A DNA stretch of 18,134 nucleotides from Betaproteobacteria bacterium (GCA_025356695.1 JANXSE010000387.1:1-18134); one strand, 5' to 3'; numbered from the stretch's first letter, positions 1 to 8,357 are shown. Numbers and translations are program-made. Notes: a model not told the origin generated them from the sequence alone.

Positions 1-258
1 GGCCAGGCGGATGTTCTTGACCTTCGTGCCGACCTTGACGACCGACGATGAACCTTTGACCTTCAGGTCTTTGATGACGGTCACGGTATCTCCGTCCTGC
101 AGCACGTTGCCATGGGCGTCACGCACGATGCGCTGTTCATCTGGGCCTGCGGTGGTCTCTTTCGACCATTCGTGTGCACATTCCGGGCAGACGTACATGT
201 TCCCGTCTTCGTAGGCGAGTTCCGAATTGCATTCGGGGCAATGGGGCAGCGTGCTCAT
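1..258 (-). CDS. yjdM: YjdM/PhnA-family zinc-ribbon protein, C-terminus cut by window edge
   Basis: The reading frame starts at ATG 258 and runs off the left edge, giving 86 residues of a family usually about 110 long. The N-terminus has a zinc ribbon made of two CPEC knuckles, at residues 8-11 (HCPEC) and 24-27 (VCPEC). It is followed by the family's C-terminal domain with the characteristic run [12 protein letters not shown] and [11 protein letters not shown]. The family was once called PhnA (alkylphosphonate uptake protein), but in E. coli it is separate from the phosphonate operon and its role is not well defined, so no reaction is assigned. It lies just downstream of the tRNA-Asn terminator and should have its own promoter. 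I see no convincing -35/-10 pair. A short hairpin (294-310) lies in its leader. Family identification is firm; function is not. Confidence 0.9.
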   Translation of the reverse strand, partial: MSTLPHCPECNSELAYEDGNMYVCPECAHEWSKETTAGPDEQRIVRDAHGNVLQDGDTVTVIKDLKVKGSSSVVKVGTKVKNIRLA

Positions 259-316
259 AAGCGCTTTCTTTTTGGTGCGGCCTTAGACGAAATCCGGCGC
301 TCGATGCCGGACCCGG

Positions 317-350
317 AAAAACAAAAGGCCACCCCGAAGAGTAGCCTTTT
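317..350 (-). terminator. Rho-independent terminator of tRNA-Asn
   Basis: On the minus strand AAAAGGC (350-344) pairs with GCCTTTT (329-323). The inner stem continues through G-U and A-U/C-G pairs to a C(UUCG)G tetraloop at 339-334. The 3' arm ends in UUUU, then G, then five U (321-317). It lies immediately 3' of the tRNA, in the right orientation. Confidence 0.9.
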
Positions 351-355
351 GATTC

Positions 356-431
356 TGGCTCCCCGACCTGGGCTCGAACCAGGGACACACGGATTAACAG
401 TCCGTTGCTCTACCAGCTGAGCTATCGGGGA
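356..431 (-). tRNA. tRNA-Asn (anticodon GTT)
   Basis: Read on the minus strand this is a complete 76-base cloverleaf. The acceptor stem TCCCCGA (431-425) pairs with TCGGGGA (366-360). A D-arm with AGCTCAGCTGGTAGAGC, an anticodon loop CTGTTAATC carrying GTT, and a T-arm with GGTTCGAGCC follow. The discriminator is G and the CCA end is encoded (358-356). GTT decodes AAC/AAU, so this is asparagine. It has its own promoter just upstream and a strong terminator just downstream, so it is a monocistronic tRNA gene between the aminotransferase and yjdM. Confidence 0.97.
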
Positions 432-463
432 ATAAAACTGGATGGGTGCTGCAATCGGCGTGG

Positions 464-493
464 ATTTTAACCGCTAGGGCGGCCCGCGGTCAA
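464..493 (-). promoter_or_regulatory. Sigma-70 promoter of tRNA-Asn
   Basis: On the minus strand TTGACC (493-488; five of six to TTGACA) is followed after 18 bases by TAAAAT (469-464; five of six to TATAAT). Initiation would fall near 457, leaving a 5' leader of about 25 bases for RNase P to remove. The -35 lies only some 17 bases past the aminotransferase stop codon. Confidence 0.65.
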
Positions 494-507
494 CGCGCCG
501 CGAGGCC
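481..507 (-). terminator. Hairpin after the aminotransferase gene, possible terminator
   Basis: GGCC plus CGCGG on the minus strand (507-504 and 502-498, with one bulged base at 503) pairs with CCGCGGGCC (489-481) around an 8-base loop. No run of U follows, so it may act as an mRNA 3' stabiliser or a weak terminator. It physically overlaps the -35 of the tRNA promoter. Confidence 0.35.
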
Positions 508-509
508 GT

Positions 510-1715
510 TTAAACTAGGACTTTGGCGATTGCTTCGGCCACCCTCCGCACGTTTTTCGAATTCAGCGCGGCGATACAGATGCGGCCGCTGTCGATGGCG
601 TAAATCGAGTGTTCGGCGCGCAGTTTGGCAACCTGATCCTTGGTCAATCCGGAATAGGAGAACATGCCGCGCTGCTGCACGACGAAGTCGAAGTCGAAAT
701 CGGCGCGTGCCATGCGGATCTGCTCGACGAGTTCGCGGCGCATCAGCTTAATGCGGTCGCGCATCTGGCCAAGTTCGGTTTCCCATTGTGCGCGCAGTGC
801 CGGCGTGGTCAGCACGAGCGTGACGGCTTGTGCACCGTGCGTTGACGGGTTCGAATAATTGGTGCGGATGACGCGCTTGACCTGCGAGAGCGTGCGCGCG
901 GCCTCGTCCGTGCTCTGTGTCACGATCGTCAACGCGCCGACGCGTTCGCCGTAGAGCGAGAGCGACTTCGAGAACGAAGTGGACACGAACAGTACCGGGC
1001 AGGCCTCGGCAAACTTGCGCACCGCAAATGCATCCGCGTCGATGCCGTCGGCAAAGCCCTGATAGGCCATGTCGAGGAAGGGCATGATGTTGCGTTTGTT
1101 GACGATCTCGATGACCTTTTCCCATTGCGCGGGCGTCAGATCGGCGCCGGTCGGGTTGTGGCAGCAGGCGTGCAGCACGGCGACCGAGCCGGCCGGCAGC
1201 TTGTCGAGCGAGGCGAGCATGGCGTCGAAATTGACGCCGCGGGTTGCCGCGTCGTAATAAGCGTATTCGTTGACCTTGAAACCGGCGTATTCGAAGATTG
1301 CGCGATGGTTTTCCCAGCTCGGGTTGCTGATCCACAATTCGGATTGCGGATTCAGGCGGCGCAGAAAATCCGCGCCGATCTTGAGCGCGCCGGTGCCGCC
1401 CAGTGTTTGCACTGTGAGGGCACGGCCGTTTTTGACGACATCGCTGTCGGCGCCGAAGACCAGGCTTTGCACCGCCTTGTTATAGGCGGCCATGCCGTCG
1501 ATCGGCAGATAGTTGCGCGGCGACAGAGCCTCGGCCATTTTCTGTTCGGCCTGACGCACGCATTCGAGCACCGGTACCTTGCCGTTATCGTCGTAATAAA
1601 CGCCGACGCCGAGATTGACCTTGTTCGGGTTGGTATCGGCGACAAACGCTTCGGTCACGCCCAGAATCGGGTCGCGGGGGGCCATTTCGACGGCGGAAAG
1701 CGGGGAGGCACTCAT
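510..1715 (-). CDS. tyrB: Class I aminotransferase, aromatic/aspartate type (TyrB/AspC)
   Basis: This is a 401-residue, full-length fold-type I PLP enzyme that transfers the amino group between aspartate or aromatic amino acids and 2-oxoglutarate in the cytoplasm. The PLP-binding lysine is K250 in STSFSKSLSLYGERVGAL, a form closer to TyrB than to the AspC version (SYAKNFGLYNERVG). Other cofactor or substrate residues are visible by family alignment: W134, N187 in HNPTG, D215, Y218, R284 in IRTNYSNP (the Arg292 equivalent that reads the side-chain carboxylate) and R378 in DSGRICIA (the Arg386 equivalent for the alpha-carboxylate). The ATG at 1715 has no clear Shine-Dalgarno. M11 is in frame but has none either, and the longer form fits family length. 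It is divergent from uvrB. TyrB versus AspC specificity cannot be settled from sequence. Confidence 0.93.
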   Translation of the reverse strand: MSASPLSAVEMAPRDPILGVTEAFVADTNPNKVNLGVGVYYDDNGKVPVLECVRQAEQKMAEALSPRNYLPIDGMAAYNKAVQSLVFGADSDVVKNGRALTVQTLGGTGALKIGADFLRRLNPQSELWISNPSWENHRAIFEYAGFKVNEYAYYDAATRGVNFDAMLASLDKLPAGSVAVLHACCHNPTGADLTPAQWEKVIEIVNKRNIMPFLDMAYQGFADGIDADAFAVRKFAEACPVLFVSTSFSKSLSLYGERVGALTIVTQSTDEAARTLSQVKRVIRTNYSNPSTHGAQAVTLVLTTPALRAQWETELGQMRDRIKLMRRELVEQIRMARADFDFDFVVQQRGMFSYSGLTKDQVAKLRAEHSIYAIDSGRICIAALNSKNVRRVAEAIAKVLV

Positions 1716-1889
1716 GTGTGGTTTAAGGTTATCTATTTAAATCAATGGGATGTATTTTTGCCATGCTGCGCGGCAACACAGCGGTAGTTTACCCGTTTGC
1801 AGCGCCGGACTAAAGCGCCACAGCTTAATTGGAAGGGATTCGCAACACTGTGGGAAAATGGCCGGTTATTCAGCCCCAGCAGAGCGTTC

Positions 1890-3971
1890 ATGGCCAAACC
1901 CGCAGTTCGTGTCGTCGCCACACCCCAGACCCCGCAAGTCGTGACCTTCGAGGGTAGCCCGTTCCGCCTGCATCAGACCTACGAACCGGCCGGCGACCAG
2001 CCGGAGGCGATTGCCAAACTGACCGAGGGCATCCGCGATGGCCTCTCGTTTCAGACGTTGCTGGGCGTGACGGGTTCGGGCAAGACTTACACGGTGGCCA
2101 ATGTCATTGCGCGCATCGGCGCGCCGGCGATCGTGCTGGCACCAAACAAAACGCTGGCGGCGCAGCTGTATTCGGAAATGCGCGAGTTCTTTCCGGAGAA
2201 TTCGGTCGAGTATTTCGTTTCGTATTACGACTACTACCAGCCCGAGGCCTATGTGCCGTCGCGCGATCTGTTCATCGAGAAGGATTCGAGCATCAACGAA
2301 CACATCGAGCAGATGCGGCTGTCGGCGACCAAGGCGCTGCTTGAGCGGCGCGATTCGATCATTGTCGCCACGGTCTCGGCGATCTACGGTATCGGCGACC
2401 CCACCGATTACCACCAGATGATTCTGCATCTGCGCGAGAAGGAAAAGATCACGCAGCGCGACGCCATCGCGCGGCTGGTCAACATGCAGTACGAGCGCAA
2501 TGACATCGAATTCAAGCGCGGCGTTTTCCGCGTACGCGGCGACGTCATCGACATCTTCCCGGCGGAAAGTTCGGAATCGGCGCTGCGCGTCACCATGTTC
2601 GACGACGAAATCGAAACGTTGTCGATGTTTGATCCGCTGACCGGGCAGATCCTGCAACGGGTGCCGCGCTTCACCGTCTATCCGTCGAGCCACTATGTGA
2701 CGCCGCGTTCGACCACGCTGCGCGCCATTGAAGCAATCAAGGAGGAACTGCGCGAGCGCATCGAATTTTTCCAGCGCGAGAACCGGCTGGTGGAATGCCA
2801 GCGTATCGAACAGCGCACCCGCTTTGATCTCGAAATGATGAACGAGATGGGGTTCTGCAAAGGCATCGAAAATTATTCGCGCCATTTGTCCGGGCGCAAG
2901 GCCGGCGATCCGCCGCCGACGCTGATCGATTACCTGCCGCCCGATGCGCTGATGTTCGTCGACGAGAGCCATGTCACCATTCCGCAGATCGGCGGCATGT
3001 ACAAGGGCGATCGCGCGCGCAAGGAAAACCTCGTCGGTTACGGCTTCCGCTTGCCGTCGGCGCTGGATAACCGGCCGCTGCGCTTTGACGAGTTCGAAGG
3101 CATGATGCGGCGCGCGGTGTTCGTCTCGGCGACGCCGTCCGAATACGAACGCACGCATCAGGCGCAGGTGGTCGAGCAGGTGGTGCGGCCGACCGGACTG
3201 GTCGATCCGCAGATCGAGGTGCGGCCTGCGTCGTCGCAGGTGGACGATCTGCTGTCCGAAATCAACAAGCGCGTAAAAGTCAGGGAACGCGTGCTGGTCA
3301 CCACGCTGACCAAGCGCATGGCCGAAGACCTTACCGATTATCTGACCGAACACGGCGTCAAGGTGCGTTATCTGCATTCGGATGTGGACACCGTCGAGCG
3401 TGTCGAAATCATCCGCGACCTGCGTCTGGGCGAATTCGATGTGCTGGTCGGCATCAATCTGCTGCGCGAGGGCCTCGACATGCCGGAGGTGTCGCTGGTG
3501 GCCATTCTCGATGCCGACAAGGAGGGCTTCCTGCGTTCGGAGCGTTCATTGATACAGACCATCGGCCGCGCGGCGCGACACATCAACGGTCGCGCGATTC
3601 TTTACGCCGATCGCATTACCGATTCGATGAAACGCGCGATGGATGAAACCGAGCGCCGCCGCAACAAGCAGATCGCGCACAACCTCAAGCACGGCATCAC
3701 GCCGATCGGCATCGTGAAGACGGTTCGCGACATGATCGAAGGTGTCTACGATGCCGACGAGGCGCATGCCATGCTGAAGGCGGCGCAGACCGAGGCGGCT
3801 TATGAAGCGATGGGCGCCAAGGAACTCACCCGCGAGATCAAGCGCGTCGAACGCGAAATGATGGAAGCTGCGCGCAATCTCGATTTCGAACGCGCGGCGA
3901 AAATGCGCGACGATCTGAAGAAACTGAAGCAGCGCCTGTTTATCGACATTGAAATATCGGGCGCCGCCTGA
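1890..3971 (+). CDS. uvrB: UvrB, excinuclease ABC subunit B
   Basis: UvrB is the damage-verifying DNA helicase-like subunit of nucleotide excision repair; UvrA loads it and it then recruits UvrC. From ATG 1890 it has 693 residues (E. coli 673). Visible motifs are Walker A GVTGSGKT (59-66), the beta-hairpin region [12 protein letters not shown] (112-122), the DESH Walker B variant (358-361), helicase motif [10 protein letters not shown] (556-563) and a C-terminal UVR helix pair (about 650-683, [20 protein letters not shown]) that binds UvrC. An in-frame TTG at 1797 would add 31 residues not typical of the family. I chose ATG 1890 because the family N-terminus begins shortly before [14 protein letters not shown]. 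The Shine-Dalgarno there is weak. The gene stops 13 bases short of the convergent lipoprotein gene. Confidence 0.97.
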   Translation: MAKPAVRVVATPQTPQVVTFEGSPFRLHQTYEPAGDQPEAIAKLTEGIRDGLSFQTLLGVTGSGKTYTVANVIARIGAPAIVLAPNKTLAAQLYSEMREFFPENSVEYFVSYYDYYQPEAYVPSRDLFIEKDSSINEHIEQMRLSATKALLERRDSIIVATVSAIYGIGDPTDYHQMILHLREKEKITQRDAIARLVNMQYERNDIEFKRGVFRVRGDVIDIFPAESSESALRVTMFDDEIETLSMFDPLTGQILQRVPRFTVYPSSHYVTPRSTTLRAIEAIKEELRERIEFFQRENRLVECQRIEQRTRFDLEMMNEMGFCKGIENYSRHLSGRKAGDPPPTLIDYLPPDALMFVDESHVTIPQIGGMYKGDRARKENLVGYGFRLPSALDNRPLRFDEFEGMMRRAVFVSATPSEYERTHQAQVVEQVVRPTGLVDPQIEVRPASSQVDDLLSEINKRVKVRERVLVTTLTKRMAEDLTDYLTEHGVKVRYLHSDVDTVERVEIIRDLRLGEFDVLVGINLLREGLDMPEVSLVAILDADKEGFLRSERSLIQTIGRAARHINGRAILYADRITDSMKRAMDETERRRNKQIAHNLKHGITPIGIVKTVRDMIEGVYDADEAHAMLKAAQTEAAYEAMGAKELTREIKRVEREMMEAARNLDFERAAKMRDDLKKLKQRLFIDIEISGAA

Positions 3972-3984
3972 TTTACGCAATCAG

Positions 3985-4518
3985 TCAGGGGTTGCGCGGG
4001 TCCTTGGCGGTCGAGTTGCGCAGGATGTCCCAGAGGTAGGGCGTGCCTGATTTTCTCTCGACCGGTTTGGCGGCTTCTGGTGGTGTGGTTTTGGCAACCG
4101 GAGCCGATGCCCCCGGCGCGGCGGTAGAGGTTGCGGTCGCTGCGGCGGGCGTAACAGGCGCCGCACTTTTAGCGGCAGGTTCAGCGGATGTTCTCACTTC
4201 CACAGGCGGCGAATATTTGTAGTCGGTCAGCACGCCTGCCGGATCGAAATTGAAGGTCACGGTTTCCGTGCTGGCCGACAGGGCGCCGATGAACGGTGCG
4301 ACATTGGCTCCGGCACCTTCCGCGTGCACAAATACCGCGGTTTGCGAACCGTCCATGTTTTTCGACAGAAAATTCGGACGGCCGAACTGTTTGTAAATCT
4401 CGGCTGCAGTGGTTTTTCCTTTGCGCAACTCATCGAGTTTTGTCGCTTCGATTTTCGGCCCGCTGCTGGCGCAGCCAAGCAACAGCGCCGCGAGCGCGGC
4501 AGTCAACAGGGTTTTCAT
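3985..4518 (-). CDS. Outer-membrane lipoprotein with BamE/SmpA-like domain
   Basis: The 177-residue product starts with a lipoprotein signal peptide (MKTLLTAALAALLLGC). The lipobox is LLGC with lipidated C16, followed by Ala, so no inner-membrane retention signal is seen. Residues about 25-105 show the BamE/SmpA pattern: a helical segment KGKTTAAEIYKQFGRP, then a strand ending VTFNFDPAGVLTDYKY. In the family this fold mediates protein contacts near the outer membrane. Residues about 110-160 are a low-complexity Ala/Pro/Thr tail, likely disordered, that ordinary BamE lacks. It is too unlike canonical BamE to give that name. It sits downstream of the zinc-ribbon gene on the same strand with a 56-base gap, so it may receive read-through from the urt-atz unit, and it converges on uvrB. 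Lipoprotein status is sure; the role is unknown. Confidence 0.8.
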   Translation of the reverse strand: MKTLLTAALAALLLGCASSGPKIEATKLDELRKGKTTAAEIYKQFGRPNFLSKNMDGSQTAVFVHAEGAGANVAPFIGALSASTETVTFNFDPAGVLTDYKYSPPVEVRTSAEPAAKSAAPVTPAAATATSTAAPGASAPVAKTTPPEAAKPVERKSGTPYLWDILRNSTAKDPRNP

Positions 4519-4574
4519 CGCATCTGATCCAGGTTAAATGACATTTAGGGTTGCCGGAGTGGTCGCGAGGCCGC

Positions 4575-4832
4575 TCACGGAAAGCGCGGTCTTGCGTAGT
4601 GCCAGCCGGCGCCATCGCAACGCGCGCAGCGTTGCAGGCTGGTGGAGCCGCTGCCGTGGCAGGTAGCGCAGACGATCCAGTCGGCGGGCGCCAGCGTGGC
4701 GCGATAGCTGCCGTCGCAGGGGCCATCCGCGGTCAGGTTTGCACAGCGTGTTGCCGCGGCAAGTGTGGATTCGGCGGCGCGTCCGCATTTGGGGCATCCT
4801 GCCGCTGGCACCGGTTGAAGTTGATTTGGCAT
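4575..4832 (-). CDS. Small cysteine-rich zinc-ribbon protein, DnaJ-type CxxCxGxG
   Basis: This 85-residue product has eight cysteines in paired knuckles. An N-terminal CPKC (13-16) is followed by C30 and C39. A C-terminal pair, CATCHGSG (55-62) and CARCDGAG (69-76), matches the CxxCxGxG repeat of the DnaJ zinc-binding domain. No J-domain or membrane segment is present. It starts only 16 bases after the AtzH-like gene stops and is the last member of the urt-atz transcription unit. The ATG at 4832 has only a weak Shine-Dalgarno. A longer in-frame extension to 5177 exists but overlaps the AtzH-like gene in another frame and is rejected. Possible roles are metal delivery to a metalloenzyme such as urease, or folding of an amidase partner; both are inference. 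I do not recognise a named family. Confidence 0.7.
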   Translation of the reverse strand: MPNQLQPVPAAGCPKCGRAAESTLAAATRCANLTADGPCDGSYRATLAPADWIVCATCHGSGSTSLQRCARCDGAGWHYARPRFP

Positions 4833-4848
4833 GCAACAGTTCTCGAGA

Positions 4849-5232
4849 TTAAGGGGCGTTGAGCATGCTGACGTGTGCCGCCACCACCCGCCAGCCTTCG
4901 GGCGTGCGCATCCAAGTCTGGCTCTGGCGGCCCGATTTTTCGCCGCGATTGAATTCGCAATTAGCGGTGGCGAAGTTGCGGCCGTAGGTGGTGATGACGA
5001 CCTTGCCGAGGCTGCGTGCCAGGCCGGTGGCCGGACGCGCCGCACGGAAGCCGGCGATCTCGTCGTAACCATAAAGATTTTCAGTGGCGCCGTAGCGCAG
5101 CGTGTGTGCGGAGTTCCAGAACAGTTCGTCGAGCACGGCAACGTCGTTGCTGATGAGCGCGGCTTCGTAACGCGCAAACACAGCTTCCATTTCGGCGACG
5201 ATTTCGGGGATGTTGATGGTATAGGCGTTCAT
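4849..5232 (-). CDS. AtzH/HpxZ-like protein (DUF3225, SnoaL/NTF2-like fold)
   Basis: The 127-residue cytoplasmic protein has the SnoaL/NTF2-like layout: an N-terminal helix pair ([25 protein letters not shown]), the conserved TLRYG and [14 protein letters not shown] segments, and C-terminal strands ending [21 protein letters not shown]. This pattern belongs to the family of AtzH (cyanuric acid pathway) and HpxZ (oxalurate catabolism). AtzH has been described as acting on the unstable dicarboxyurea formed by AtzE; HpxZ is less well defined. Its ATG overlaps the amidase stop by four bases (5229-5232, ATGA), so the two are translationally coupled. The order small subunit, amidase, AtzH/HpxZ is the one seen in hpxXYZ and atz clusters. 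Family assignment is good; the reaction here is not established. Confidence 0.85.
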   Translation of the reverse strand: MNAYTINIPEIVAEMEAVFARYEAALISNDVAVLDELFWNSAHTLRYGATENLYGYDEIAGFRAARPATGLARSLGKVVITTYGRNFATANCEFNRGEKSGRQSQTWMRTPEGWRVVAAHVSMLNAP

Positions 5233-6626
5233 GCCGGCCTCGTCGCCACCGGTGCCTTGGCAACGCCCGCGGTTTCGAGCGCAGCGGCGACACGCAGGCA
5301 GTGGTCTTCACGCCACGGTGCCGCAATCACCTGCAAACCGATCGGCAGGCGTCCGGGGCGCCAGACCGGCACGGCGGCGACCGGCAGCCCGGCGAATGAA
5401 ATCGGTTGCGTGAAGAGGCCGAGGTTGGGGCGCGTCATGACCTTCTTGCCGTCGATGACAATGGTTTCCTGTCCGATCACCGGCGCCGACACCGGCGTTG
5501 ACGGCGCCAGAATCACGTCCACACTGCTGAACAGTTGCGCCAGTTGCTGCGAATACCAATGCCTGAAGCGCTGCGCCTGCAGATACCAGGTGGCCGGCAC
5601 CAAAGCGCCGGCGAGCAGACGGTCGCGCGACAACGGCTCGAAATCGCGCGCACGGCGCCGCAAATCGACCATGTGCAGGTTGGCGCCTTCGCTCGCGGTG
5701 ATGATGTAGGCGGCGGCGCGTGCACGCGCGGCTTCCGGAATCACCACGCGCTCTTTTGCGCGCAGAGCCGCCGCGGCGTGATCGAGTGCAGCGAGCGCTT
5801 CGCTGCTGGCATTCTCTTCAAAGTAACCGACGGCGATGGCAATGCGCAGACCGGTGATGCCGTCGTCGATATGCGGCAGACAGGGTTCGACGGCACGCTT
5901 CGCGCAAGCCGGATCGTCGGCATCAATGCCTTGCATGACGTCGTAACAGACTGCAAGATCGGCGGCAGAGCGCGCGAATGGCCCGAGATGGTCAAGACTG
6001 GCGACGAAAGGGTAGGTGCCGGCGCGCGAGAGGCGGCCGAAAGTAGGCTTGAGGCCGAACGTGCCGCACAGCGACGATGGCACGCGGATCGAGCCGTTGG
6101 TGTCGGATCCCAGCGTGAACGGCACTTCACCGCCTGCCACGGCGGCGGCTGAACCGCCGGAAGATCCGCCGGCAATGCGGCTGGGATCGTGCGGATTGCG
6201 CGTGGTTCCATAATGCGTGTTCTCGGTAGTGAAGCCGTAGGCGTACTCATCCATGTTCAGCGCGCCGACGAGAACGGCACCGGCGTCGCGGAGGCGGCGC
6301 ACAAGACAGGCATCACGCGCGGCGGGCGGCCGTTCCTTGTTGATCTTCGAACCCGACAGCGTTGGCAGACCTTCAACGTCGAACAGATTTTTTACTGCGT
6401 AGGGCACTCCCGCCAGGGGGCCGGGATCGCGACCCGCGGCGCGCGTGGCGTCGATTGCGGTAGCCTCGGCCAAAGCGCGGTCGCGCGTGACGCTGGTAAA
6501 GGCGTTGAGCGCGGGCTCCAGCGCGGCGATGCGTGCGAGTGCCGCCTGCGTTGCCTCGACGGCGCTGCAGTCGCCATTGCGCACCGCGACCGCAGTGGCG
6601 ATTACTCCGGCGTCGTGGGCGAGCAT
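5229..6626 (-). CDS. AtzE/HpxY-family amidohydrolase (amidase signature enzyme)
   Basis: This is a 465-residue amidase-signature enzyme with the complete Ser-cisSer-Lys triad: K79 in [12 protein letters not shown], cis-Ser S155 in [15 protein letters not shown] and nucleophile S179 in [13 protein letters not shown]. The Asn in SDTNGS, where GatA has SDTGGS, and the adjacent GatC-like small subunit mark it as the AtzE/HpxY branch rather than glutamyl-tRNA amidotransferase. Known members hydrolyse 1-carboxybiuret (AtzE) or take part in oxalurate breakdown (HpxXY). Which substrate applies here cannot be read from sequence; the neighbouring biuret-hydrolase-like gene and urea transporter favour a ureide or biuret-type compound. 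The start overlaps the small-subunit gene by 25 bases and the end overlaps the AtzH-like gene by four. I see no strong Shine-Dalgarno at ATG 6626, so translation probably depends on coupling. Confidence 0.88.
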   Translation of the reverse strand: MLAHDAGVIATAVAVRNGDCSAVEATQAALARIAALEPALNAFTSVTRDRALAEATAIDATRAAGRDPGPLAGVPYAVKNLFDVEGLPTLSGSKINKERPPAARDACLVRRLRDAGAVLVGALNMDEYAYGFTTENTHYGTTRNPHDPSRIAGGSSGGSAAAVAGGEVPFTLGSDTNGSIRVPSSLCGTFGLKPTFGRLSRAGTYPFVASLDHLGPFARSAADLAVCYDVMQGIDADDPACAKRAVEPCLPHIDDGITGLRIAIAVGYFEENASSEALAALDHAAAALRAKERVVIPEAARARAAAYIITASEGANLHMVDLRRRARDFEPLSRDRLLAGALVPATWYLQAQRFRHWYSQQLAQLFSSVDVILAPSTPVSAPVIGQETIVIDGKKVMTRPNLGLFTQPISFAGLPVAAVPVWRPGRLPIGLQVIAAPWREDHCLRVAAALETAGVAKAPVATRPA

Positions 6627-6808
6627 GGCACGAACACCGCGGCCGGTTCATCGGTTTCATCGAGCGGAAATGCGGCGACGCTGGCGGCAAATTCCGCAAT
6701 CATCCGGTAATAGAGCAGCACGCCAGGCAGGTGCGAGGGGTCGAGTTCGAGGCCGACTGCAAGCGCCGCCTGTTTGACGATGCTTTCGTTGATCTCGTTA
6801 ATGGCCAC
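6602..6808 (-). CDS. AtzG/HpxX-like small subunit (DUF4089, GatC-related)
   Basis: The 67-residue protein starts at GTG 6808, preceded by a clear Shine-Dalgarno (GGGAG) about six bases upstream. Its N-terminal helix (INESIVKQAALAVGLELDPSHLPGVLLYYRMIAEFAASVAAF) is the hallmark of the DUF4089 family, and the PLDETDEPAAVF tail resembles the C-terminal arm with which GatC wraps its amidase. AtzG forms a complex with AtzE and is thought to be a relic of GatC. HpxX is the equivalent in oxalurate clusters. It sits 21 bases after urtE and overlaps the amidase start by 25 bases, a typical arrangement for a stoichiometric pair. Identification rests on length, sequence pattern and context. Confidence 0.85.
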   Translation of the reverse strand: MAINEINESIVKQAALAVGLELDPSHLPGVLLYYRMIAEFAASVAAFPLDETDEPAAVFVPCSPTTPE

Positions 6809-6829
6809 AATGCACTCCCGGCAGGTTCA

Positions 6830-7522
6830 TTACAGGGCGAGGCAGGCTTTGACGTTTTCGGCATCCATGTTCGTGCCGACGCCGCGTTTGATGATTTCAC
6901 CGCGCGACATGACGATGTAGTGATCCGCCAGTTCTTTGGCGAAGTCGTAATACTGCTCGACCAGCAAAATGCCCATCTCGCCGCTCTTCGCCAATTGCGA
7001 GATGACGCTGCCGATGTGTTTGATGATCGAAGGTTGTATGCCCTCGGTCGGCTCATCGAGAATCAGAATTTTCGGATCGGAGGCCAGCGCGCGTCCGATC
7101 GCAAGCTGTTGCTGCTGTCCGCCGGAGAGATCGCCGCCGCGCCGGTGCAGCATTTCCTTAAGGACGGGAAAGAGGTCGAAAATTTTCGACGGCAGGCGCG
7201 TGCCGCGTGATTTTGTTGCCAGGCCCATCAGCAGGTTTTCTTCGACCGTGAGGCGCGGAAAGATTTCGCGTCCTTGCGGCACATAGGCAATGCCGAGACG
7301 CGCGCGCGCGTAAGGCGGCAGGGTGGTGATGTCGGTGCCGTTGAAGACGATGCCACCGCTGCGCGTCGGCACCAGACCGACCAGACATTTGAGCAGCGTG
7401 GTCTTGCCGACGCCGTTGCGGCCAAGCAGGGTGGTGCAGGCGCCGACCGGGACCTCGAATTCGAGATCGCGCAGAATGTGACTGCCGCCGTAGTATTGGT
7501 TGAGACCGGAAATTTTCAGCAT
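6830..7522 (-). CDS. urtE: UrtE, urea ABC transporter ATP-binding protein
   Basis: The 230-residue LivF-type ATPase is one of two NTPases that power the importer on the cytoplasmic side. Visible motifs are Walker A GRNGVGKT (34-41), Q-loop Q83 in YVPQGREIFP, signature LSGGQQQQL (132-140), Walker B ILILDEP (152-158) and the segment LLVEQYYDFAKELADHY, where UrtE proteins have Gln after VE in place of the switch histidine, as LivF-type proteins also do. I chose ATG 7522 because MLKISGLNQYYGGSHILR is the family N-terminus. A longer frame to 7606 would run through the end of urtD. The start lies one base past the urtD stop (TGA-G-ATG), implying coupled translation. Confidence 0.93.
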   Translation of the reverse strand: MLKISGLNQYYGGSHILRDLEFEVPVGACTTLLGRNGVGKTTLLKCLVGLVPTRSGGIVFNGTDITTLPPYARARLGIAYVPQGREIFPRLTVEENLLMGLATKSRGTRLPSKIFDLFPVLKEMLHRRGGDLSGGQQQQLAIGRALASDPKILILDEPTEGIQPSIIKHIGSVISQLAKSGEMGILLVEQYYDFAKELADHYIVMSRGEIIKRGVGTNMDAENVKACLAL

Positions 7523-7523
7523 C

Positions 7524-8357
7524 TCAGCGTCCCAGATAGACTTCGACAACGCGCTGGTCGTTCTGCACGGTTTCCATGTTGCCCTCGGCCAGCACGCTGC
7601 CTTCATGCAATACAGTCACCTTGCGCGCGATGCGGTTGACGAAATCCATGTCGTGCTCGACCACGACCAGCGAATGTTTGCCGGCCAGCTTGTTGCAGAG
7701 TTCGGCGGTGCGTTCCGTTTCCTCGTCGGTCATGCCGGCGACCGGTTCGTCGAGCAGCAACAATTGCGGTTCCTGCATCAGCAGCATGCCGATTTCCAGC
7801 CATTGCTTCTGGCCATGCGAGAGCAGACCGGCAAGGCGTTCTGCCTGCGTCGACAGATGGATGAGTTCAAGGGTTGCGGCGATGCGATCGAGTTGCGCCG
7901 AATCGAGGCGCGCGCGCAGACTCGGCCACACGCGTTTGTCGGTTTTCATTGCGAGTTCGAGATTTTCGAACACCGTGTGTTGTTCGAACACCGTCGGCTT
8001 CTGGAACTTGCGGCCGATGCCGGCGTGCGCGATTTCGGCTTCCGATAATTTCGTCAGATCGATGGTCTGGCCGAAGAATGCCGTGCCAAGATCGGGGCGT
8101 GTTTTTCCAGTGATGACGTCCATCATGGTGGTCTTGCCGGCGCCGTTGGGCCCGATGATGCAACGCAGTTCGCCGACGTCGATCGACAGGCTCAGTTTGT
8201 TCAGTGCGCGAAAGCCGTCAAAGCTGACGGTGATGTCTTCGAGATACAGGATCGCGCCGTGGGTCGTGTCGAGGCCCGATTGCGCGATGCGGCCGTAGGA
8301 CGGCGAAGTCTGGTCGCCGCTGTCGCGCATGATTTCGGGCGTGGCGTTCGTGTTCAT
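7524..8357 (-). CDS. urtD: UrtD, urea ABC transporter ATP-binding protein
   Basis: This 277-residue LivG-type ATPase is the partner of UrtE. It shows Walker A GPNGAGKTT (69-77), the Q-loop in GRKFQKPTVFE (Q119), the UrtD-typical signature LLSHGQKQWLEIGMLL (LSHGQ in place of LSGGQ), Walker B LLLLDEP (199-205) followed by VAGMTDEETE, and the switch histidine H235 in VVEHDMDFV. An N-terminal extension of about 35 residues precedes the ATPase core and is longer than in LivG; it has no recognisable motif. The ATG overlaps the urtC stop by four bases (8354-8357). The HGQKQW signature is what separates UrtD from branched-chain amino acid transporters. Confidence 0.94.
   Translation of the reverse strand: MNTNATPEIMRDSGDQTSPSYGRIAQSGLDTTHGAILYLEDITVSFDGFRALNKLSLSIDVGELRCIIGPNGAGKTTMMDVITGKTRPDLGTAFFGQTIDLTKLSEAEIAHAGIGRKFQKPTVFEQHTVFENLELAMKTDKRVWPSLRARLDSAQLDRIAATLELIHLSTQAERLAGLLSHGQKQWLEIGMLLMQEPQLLLLDEPVAGMTDEETERTAELCNKLAGKHSLVVVEHDMDFVNRIARKVTVLHEGSVLAEGNMETVQNDQRVVEVYLGR

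Noticed and set aside
1766..1781. LexA-box-like CTGC-N8-ACAG upstream of uvrB
   Set aside because: One mismatch in the half sites and a GC-rich core where LexA boxes are AT-rich; no promoter elements found beside it. Kept only as a weak possibility.
1866..3377. 503-residue open frame antisense to uvrB
   Set aside because: It mirrors the codon pattern of uvrB in a GC-rich genome, has no recognisable domain and no ribosome site; uvrB itself is certain.
4831..5709. 292-residue plus-strand frame over the AtzH-like and amidase genes
   Set aside because: Both genes on the opposite strand have clear family motifs and coupled overlaps; this frame has neither.
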